The position numbers and the translations under genes are program-made. 8,691 bases of DNA from Thermoproteota archaeon (GTDB lineage: Archaea; Korarchaeota; Korarchaeia; Korarchaeales; Korarchaeaceae), in the NCBI GenBank assembly GCA_003661365.1, contig QMVZ01000061.1, positions 1 to 8,691 of the forward strand, read 5' to 3'. Below are positions 5,647 to 8,691 of this stretch, piece by piece. Position 1 is the stretch's first letter. The number at the start of each line of letters is the position of its first letter. The notes below the pieces were generated by a model. The model did no database searches. It was given only the letters and a program-made list of their open reading frames with translations, and had not been told where the DNA came from.

Positions 5647-6711
5647 CTATAGGCCCAAGTACCTTTTCCATGCCCTACGTAGTTTCTCATCATCGTGTTT
5701 AGAAACTAAATAGAGCTTCCACAAGCCTCTCCCCTTCCAAGCTGGATTGCTTTTGGAGAGAAATATCTCAATCCCTAAAGACCATCTTTCGAGCCCAAGT
5801 TCAGAGCAAATTTGCTCTTCTAGCCCAGAGATGAGAGTCCAGTCTGCTCTCTCCGTCTTTACAAAGGATCCAATCTCAGAGTTAAGTTCAGATACCTCTA
5901 TATTCTCGAGGAGCAAGAATCTCCCGTTAAGCAAATTATTGGCTAACTCAGGTAATTTTGAGGCAAGAAGGGAAAAAGCTTCTTTATTAGAGAGAAGAAA
6001 GAAGTCTTCACTCAATTCTGACATTAACAGCCTCATAGCCCTGCTTAGCATTACCCAGGCAGCTATGTTCCCTTCATGGTTCTCCAAATAGGAGTAGATC
6101 TTCCTCCTATCGTCTATCCACCTTTTCCTCACATCCTGTCCTATTATTAGTTTTCCTTTCTCAAGCCACATCGATGATACTATTTCAAGAGGCCTGTAGC
6201 TGGGTTCTCCCAAAGGAAGAGAGGGCATAGTTGCAATGTACCTGTAGATGTTGTCAGCGTTATCCAGATCAATCTCTCCGTTTATTAAGGGAGAATATTC
6301 GTGCTCACCAGCTATTATCTGACACAATTCTGAACAATTTAGTCCGAATTCCTCTATATATTCCAGTTCCTTGTCAGAGCTTCTTTCTAAAACGAATTTT
6401 ACGTTATGAGGGTGCTCTCTTCCCATTAAAATCCTCATTAGCTCATCCGATATGTGGGGAAAGGGCCCACAGCCCACGTCGTGCAGAAGTCCAGAGGTCG
6501 ACAAAAGCAAAGAGTCTAGATCCAGTTTAAGGCTAGCAAGGATTGCAAGATGTGCCACGTGTACCGAGTGCTCGTATCTACTTGCCAGAGCCAGTTCTTC
6601 AACAATCCAAGATGGAACTACTGAAAGATCTATTTCGGTTAGCCTTCTTACTGCCCATGACTCCTCCAGTTTTGTAATTAGATTCAGTGCCTCCCTTATT
6701 TCCCTCTTCAT
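5647..6711 (-). CDS. HD-domain phosphohydrolase (COG1078, SAMHD1/dNTPase-like)
   Basis: A cytoplasmic metal-dependent phosphohydrolase related to dNTP triphosphohydrolases. Numbering from ATG 6711 (354 residues): RYEHSVHVAHLA (45-56; His48), LLHDVGCGPFPH (75-86) with the HD pair His77-Asp78, a His-rich EHPHN (99-103), GEHEY (135-139) and LINGEIDLDNADNIYRYI, which corresponds to the family's LDADKLDYL segment and gives the last metal Asp. The later DDRRKIYSYLENHEGNIAAW fits the usual YxxVYxH region. The C-terminal 120 residues or so are divergent. A GTG at 6717 is also in frame, but the SD GAGGGA (6723-6718) abuts it directly and is six bases from the ATG at 6711, so the ATG is preferred. Substrate could be dNTPs or another nucleotide. 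Confidence 0.83.
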   Translation of the reverse strand: MKREIREALNLITKLEESWAVRRLTEIDLSVVPSWIVEELALASRYEHSVHVAHLAILASLKLDLDSLLLSTSGLLHDVGCGPFPHISDELMRILMGREHPHNVKFVLERSSDKELEYIEEFGLNCSELCQIIAGEHEYSPLINGEIDLDNADNIYRYIATMPSLPLGEPSYRPLEIVSSMWLEKGKLIIGQDVRKRWIDDRRKIYSYLENHEGNIAAWVMLSRAMRLLMSELSEDFFLLSNKEAFSLLASKLPELANNLLNGRFLLLENIEVSELNSEIGSFVKTERADWTLISGLEEQICSELGLERWSLGIEIFLSKSNPAWKGRGLWKLYLVSKHDDEKLRRAWKRYLGL

Positions 6712-6717
6712 CTTCAC

Positions 6718-6723
6718 TCCCTC
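6718..6723 (-). promoter_or_regulatory. SD site choosing the HD gene start
   Basis: GAGGGA on the minus strand touches the candidate GTG at 6717 with no spacer but lies six bases from the ATG at 6711, so it points to the ATG as the real start. Confidence 0.6.
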
Positions 6724-6772
6724 TTCCTAAGTAACTACATGTTGATTGGTGTTTTGTTCACTTTGGATGAAC

Positions 6773-6781
6773 ATTTAAAAA
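6773..6781. promoter_or_regulatory. Shared TATA element between HD and CFI-box genes
   Basis: ATTTAAAAA is a good archaeal TATA box in both directions. On the plus strand it predicts a transcript start near 6800, right at the GGAGGAGGT of the CFI-box gene. On the minus strand (TTTTTAAAT) it predicts a start near 6751, a leader of about 40 bases before the HD gene. No second TATA of similar quality is seen in this 107-base gap. Confidence 0.5.
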
Positions 6782-6799
6782 GCCCTTTCCTCAGAGGTT

Positions 6800-6808
6800 G
6801 GAGGAGGT
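6800..6808 (+). promoter_or_regulatory. Extended SD deciding the CFI-box protein start
   Basis: GGAGGAGGT lies ten bases before the in-frame TTG at 6819. The TTG at 6798 overlaps this SD and has none of its own, so it is unlikely to be the start. Confidence 0.7.
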
Positions 6809-6818
6809 ATCAGAAGTT

Positions 6819-8300
6819 TTGAAAGATACAAAGTTAGCCTCCTTGTTAGTTTTGGTATTACTATGTACTGCAACAGGCCTTCCTGCTGCAAGTGTGAGCG
6901 CACAAGAACCCTATTATGTGATAGGTTATACCGCGTGCGAAGATGTTCAGGAGACTGAGCCTTGGGACCCTATAAACACTACAGAAGTCTTTTCGACATT
7001 AGATGAGAGAGTTGTGCTCTGGGTAAGGTTTGGTAATGTTGTTAGCGAGCTTTACCTAAGGTACGAGCTCATAAAACCCGATGGAACCCTCTTTGGCACT
7101 GGTGAAGACTTCGTGGAGCACCCATCGAAATACGGGTATGATTACTACGAAACTTACACGCATTCCATGACAATGTGGCTAGAGCCCATAGAAGGTCTTG
7201 GGGATCCCAGAGATTATCCAGGACAGTGGAAGGTAGACCTCTACGTAAACGATGAGTACGTCCTTACATTCAACTTCGTCCTGTTGAAGTTTGGGATAAC
7301 TGATTACAAGATGTGCGAGAGCATGCAAGAATCATCGCCATGGGATCCGATCAACGAGAAGAATGTCTTTGGGAAGGAAGATCAATACGCAACTGCTTGG
7401 TTGGAGCTTTCTAACGTTACTAAAGGGTTAAACTTGGAGTTTAGATGGATAGACCCCGAAGGAGCCCTTGTTTTTACCAATGATGTGCATGTACCAGACC
7501 CTAGAACTCAAGGAGCTGAGTATTACTCGACCTTTAGGTTAGGGCAACAATTTACCTTGACTGAAACCGATTACTATAAAGATCCTAAGGAAAAACCAGG
7601 ATTATGGAGGGTTGAGATCTATATAGAGGGTAAGAAGGAGTTAGAGATGACATTTACGGTGGAGAAACCCCCGGGGTGCTTAATAGCCACGGCTGCATAC
7701 GGATCTGAATTGGCTCCCGAAGTTCAGGCCTTAAGGGAGTTTAGAGACGGAATTGTCATGAATACAAAGGCTGGTAACTATTTCATGAGGGTTTTCAACG
7801 CGTTTTACTATTCATTCAGTCCAAGGGTGGCAGAGCTTGAAGCTCAACATGAGATCCTTAGATCATTTGTCAGAATTGCGATCAAACCTCTTCTAATCGT
7901 ACTTAGCGTAGGAAGCAGGATTTACGGATTACTAAGCTTGAACCCTGAGCTTGGAATCATTGTTAGTGGAATTGTGATCAGCTCAATGATAGGCGCCATA
8001 TATGCAGCTCCGGCTTTGACCTTAATGGACCGAATCCTCAAAGCTGACCGACGTATCTACAGGAAGGCGTCCTTAGCTTTTAGTCTGTTGCTAGTTTCTG
8101 GGCTGGTGTTGCTTGGTACTGGAGAAATCTTCTACAAGCCTTCGCTTCTGATGAGCGGTTCTACATCCTTGGTTCTAACTACCATACTGCTATCAGCCAT
8201 ATTCACCTTCAACCTAATCTTAGGGCTCATCGACCTCGTTAAGAAGCACGTATCCTTAGCGAGAGTCCCTAAAAGAAGGACTCTCGCTAAGGGAGTTTAA
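6819..8300 (+). CDS. Secreted/membrane CFI-box protein with duplicated N-terminal domain
   Basis: A 493-residue protein of unknown function, read from TTG 6819 because of the SD at 6800-6808; this start also gives a textbook signal peptide (MKDTKLASLLVLVLLCTATG, cleavage probably after VSAQ, about residue 29). Two tandem domains follow, about 33-155 and 158-281, both starting with Cys and a shared motif: ACEDVQETEPWDPIN and MCESMQESSPWDPIN, then beta-rich sequence ending GQWKVDLYVN or GLWRVEIYIE. The pattern suggests extracellular beta-sandwiches; Cys40 and Cys166 occupy equivalent positions. Next is a CFI-box (286-358; GCLIATAAYGSELAPEVQ, LREFRD, YYSFSPRVAE), a Cys-containing element usually near the C terminus of archaeal and bacterial surface proteins. 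Here it is internal: about four hydrophobic helices follow (roughly 355-371, 377-398, 417-437, 448-472) and a basic cytoplasmic tail (VPKRRTLAKGV). Probably a surface receptor or scaffold. It diverges from the HD gene. Confidence 0.8.
   Translation: MKDTKLASLLVLVLLCTATGLPAASVSAQEPYYVIGYTACEDVQETEPWDPINTTEVFSTLDERVVLWVRFGNVVSELYLRYELIKPDGTLFGTGEDFVEHPSKYGYDYYETYTHSMTMWLEPIEGLGDPRDYPGQWKVDLYVNDEYVLTFNFVLLKFGITDYKMCESMQESSPWDPINEKNVFGKEDQYATAWLELSNVTKGLNLEFRWIDPEGALVFTNDVHVPDPRTQGAEYYSTFRLGQQFTLTETDYYKDPKEKPGLWRVEIYIEGKKELEMTFTVEKPPGCLIATAAYGSELAPEVQALREFRDGIVMNTKAGNYFMRVFNAFYYSFSPRVAELEAQHEILRSFVRIAIKPLLIVLSVGSRIYGLLSLNPELGIIVSGIVISSMIGAIYAAPALTLMDRILKADRRIYRKASLAFSLLLVSGLVLLGTGEIFYKPSLLMSGSTSLVLTTILLSAIFTFNLILGLIDLVKKHVSLARVPKRRTLAKGV
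8254..8292. repeat. Perfect 15-bp inverted repeat (stem-loop) at a convergent gene end
   Basis: CCTTAGCGAGAGTCC (8254-8268) and its exact complement GGACTCTCGCTAAGG (8278-8292) flank a nine-base A-rich loop. The structure lies within the last codons of the CFI-box gene, eight bases before its stop, and immediately downstream of the adenine deaminase stop on the other strand, so it would form at the 3' end of both mRNAs. There is no U-run after it on either side, so it is more likely an RNA-protecting or transcription-collision structure than a simple intrinsic terminator. Confidence 0.72.
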
Positions 8301-8691
8301 TCAGCTATAAGATCTATTTTCTTGAACTCAACCGTATCTATCAAGCCCTTGTCAGTAATTCTTAACTCAGGCAGAACAGAAAGTGCAAGAAGGGACATTG
8401 TCATGAAAGGAGATGCCATCTCGCAGCCAAGTTCCCTCCATGCCTTTTCCAACTCTTCAACTTTTTCAGCTACATCCTCTATGGGCTGATCGGACATTAT
8501 CCCAGCTATTGGAAGTTCAACTAAGCCTAAGACACTCCCTTCAAAAACGGCTATCATTCCACCACCTACATCTATGAGCTTGTTTGCCGCCACGGCCATA
8601 TCCTTGTCGTTCGTACCCACGACAAGCAGGTTGTGACTATCGTGAGCAACGGTAGACGCAACGGCTCCTTTCTTGAATCCAAATCCCTTAA
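8297..8691 (-). CDS. ade: Adenine deaminase, C-terminal part (5' end outside window)
   Basis: The COG1001 adenine deaminase converts adenine to hypoxanthine and ammonia for purine salvage. Only the last 130 residues or so are present; the frame stays open to the right edge, so the GTG at 8620 is internal, not a start. The visible sequence is the family's C-terminal domain: KGFGFKKGAVASTVAHDSHN, VVGTNDKDMAVAANKL, GGGMIAVFEG, ELPIAGIMSDQP, then ASPFMTMSLLALSVLPELRITDKGLID and FKKIDLI at the end. The catalytic amidohydrolase domain lies beyond the window. Its TAA (8299-8297) overlaps the TAA of the opposing CFI-box gene (8298-8300), so the two genes overlap by four bases tail to tail. Confidence 0.93.
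   Translation of the reverse strand, partial: KGFGFKKGAVASTVAHDSHNLLVVGTNDKDMAVAANKLIDVGGGMIAVFEGSVLGLVELPIAGIMSDQPIEDVAEKVEELEKAWRELGCEMASPFMTMSLLALSVLPELRITDKGLIDTVEFKKIDLIAD

Noticed and set aside
5747..6730. Three plus-strand open frames opposite the HD phosphohydrolase
   Set aside because: Ser/Arg-rich shadows of the HD gene; the opposite strand carries all the family motifs.
6834..6870. Lipobox at the signal peptide of the CFI-box protein
   Set aside because: The Cys in VLLCTATG is in the middle of the hydrophobic core and lacks a small residue before it; an ordinary signal-peptidase site further on fits better.
1..8691. tRNA, rRNA, CRISPR array, transposase or tandem repeat
   Set aside because: No cloverleaf-like TTCGA-containing stretch in a gap, no regularly spaced repeats and no transposase motifs were found on either strand.

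Overview
The window looks like a piece of an archaeal chromosome, probably from a Thermoproteota/Korarchaeota/Bathyarchaeia-type lineage; the exact group cannot be fixed from sequence alone. The reasons are TTG and GTG starts next to purine-rich Shine-Dalgarno (SD) sites, A/T-rich TATA-like boxes about 25 bases before apparent transcript starts, and gene content: an archaeal-type 6-phospho-3-hexuloisomerase, KptA, the COG1001 adenine deaminase and a CFI-box surface protein. Coding density is high, every gap is under 300 bases, and I see no rRNA, tRNA, CRISPR array or insertion sequence.

Layout. Positions 2-988 (+) hold the 3' part of a PhoPQ-related (PqaA-like) alpha/beta hydrolase. Next is a (+) 6-phospho-3-hexuloisomerase (1125-1679) with a TATA box and a strong SD site too far upstream of its first usable start. 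Positions 1798-2656 (+) hold a cation diffusion facilitator (CDF) transporter broken by three single-base frameshifts, two of them at T runs; the reading frame can be rebuilt over its whole length. Converging on it is a minus-strand cluster read from 4337 down to 2691: a 49-aa CxxC mini-protein (tentative), KptA RNA 2'-phosphotransferase, a 49-aa two-helix membrane protein whose SD overlaps the kptA stop codon, and a glyoxalase II-like metallo-beta-lactamase hydrolase. Positions 4406-5620 (+) encode a membrane-anchored or secreted D-glucuronyl C5-epimerase-like protein. It converges on a minus-strand HD-domain phosphohydrolase (5647-6711). That gene diverges from a secreted/membrane protein (6819-8300, +) with a duplicated extracellular domain, an internal CFI-box and about four C-terminal membrane helices. 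The last gene (minus, running off the right edge) is adenine deaminase; its stop overlaps the stop of the CFI-box gene, and a perfect 15-bp inverted repeat lies just inside the CFI-box gene end.

How the genes relate. Most of the window is a patchwork of short transcription units rather than one pathway: nucleotide and RNA metabolism (KptA, HD phosphohydrolase, adenine deaminase), sugar-phosphate metabolism (hexuloisomerase), and cell-surface functions (epimerase-like and CFI-box proteins, CDF transporter). Two divergent gene pairs each seem to share one near-symmetric TATA element (about 4375 and 6777). The most notable items are the CFI-box membrane protein, the stand-alone archaeal C5-epimerase homologue, the kptA-coupled mini membrane protein and the stem-loop at the convergent gene junction.
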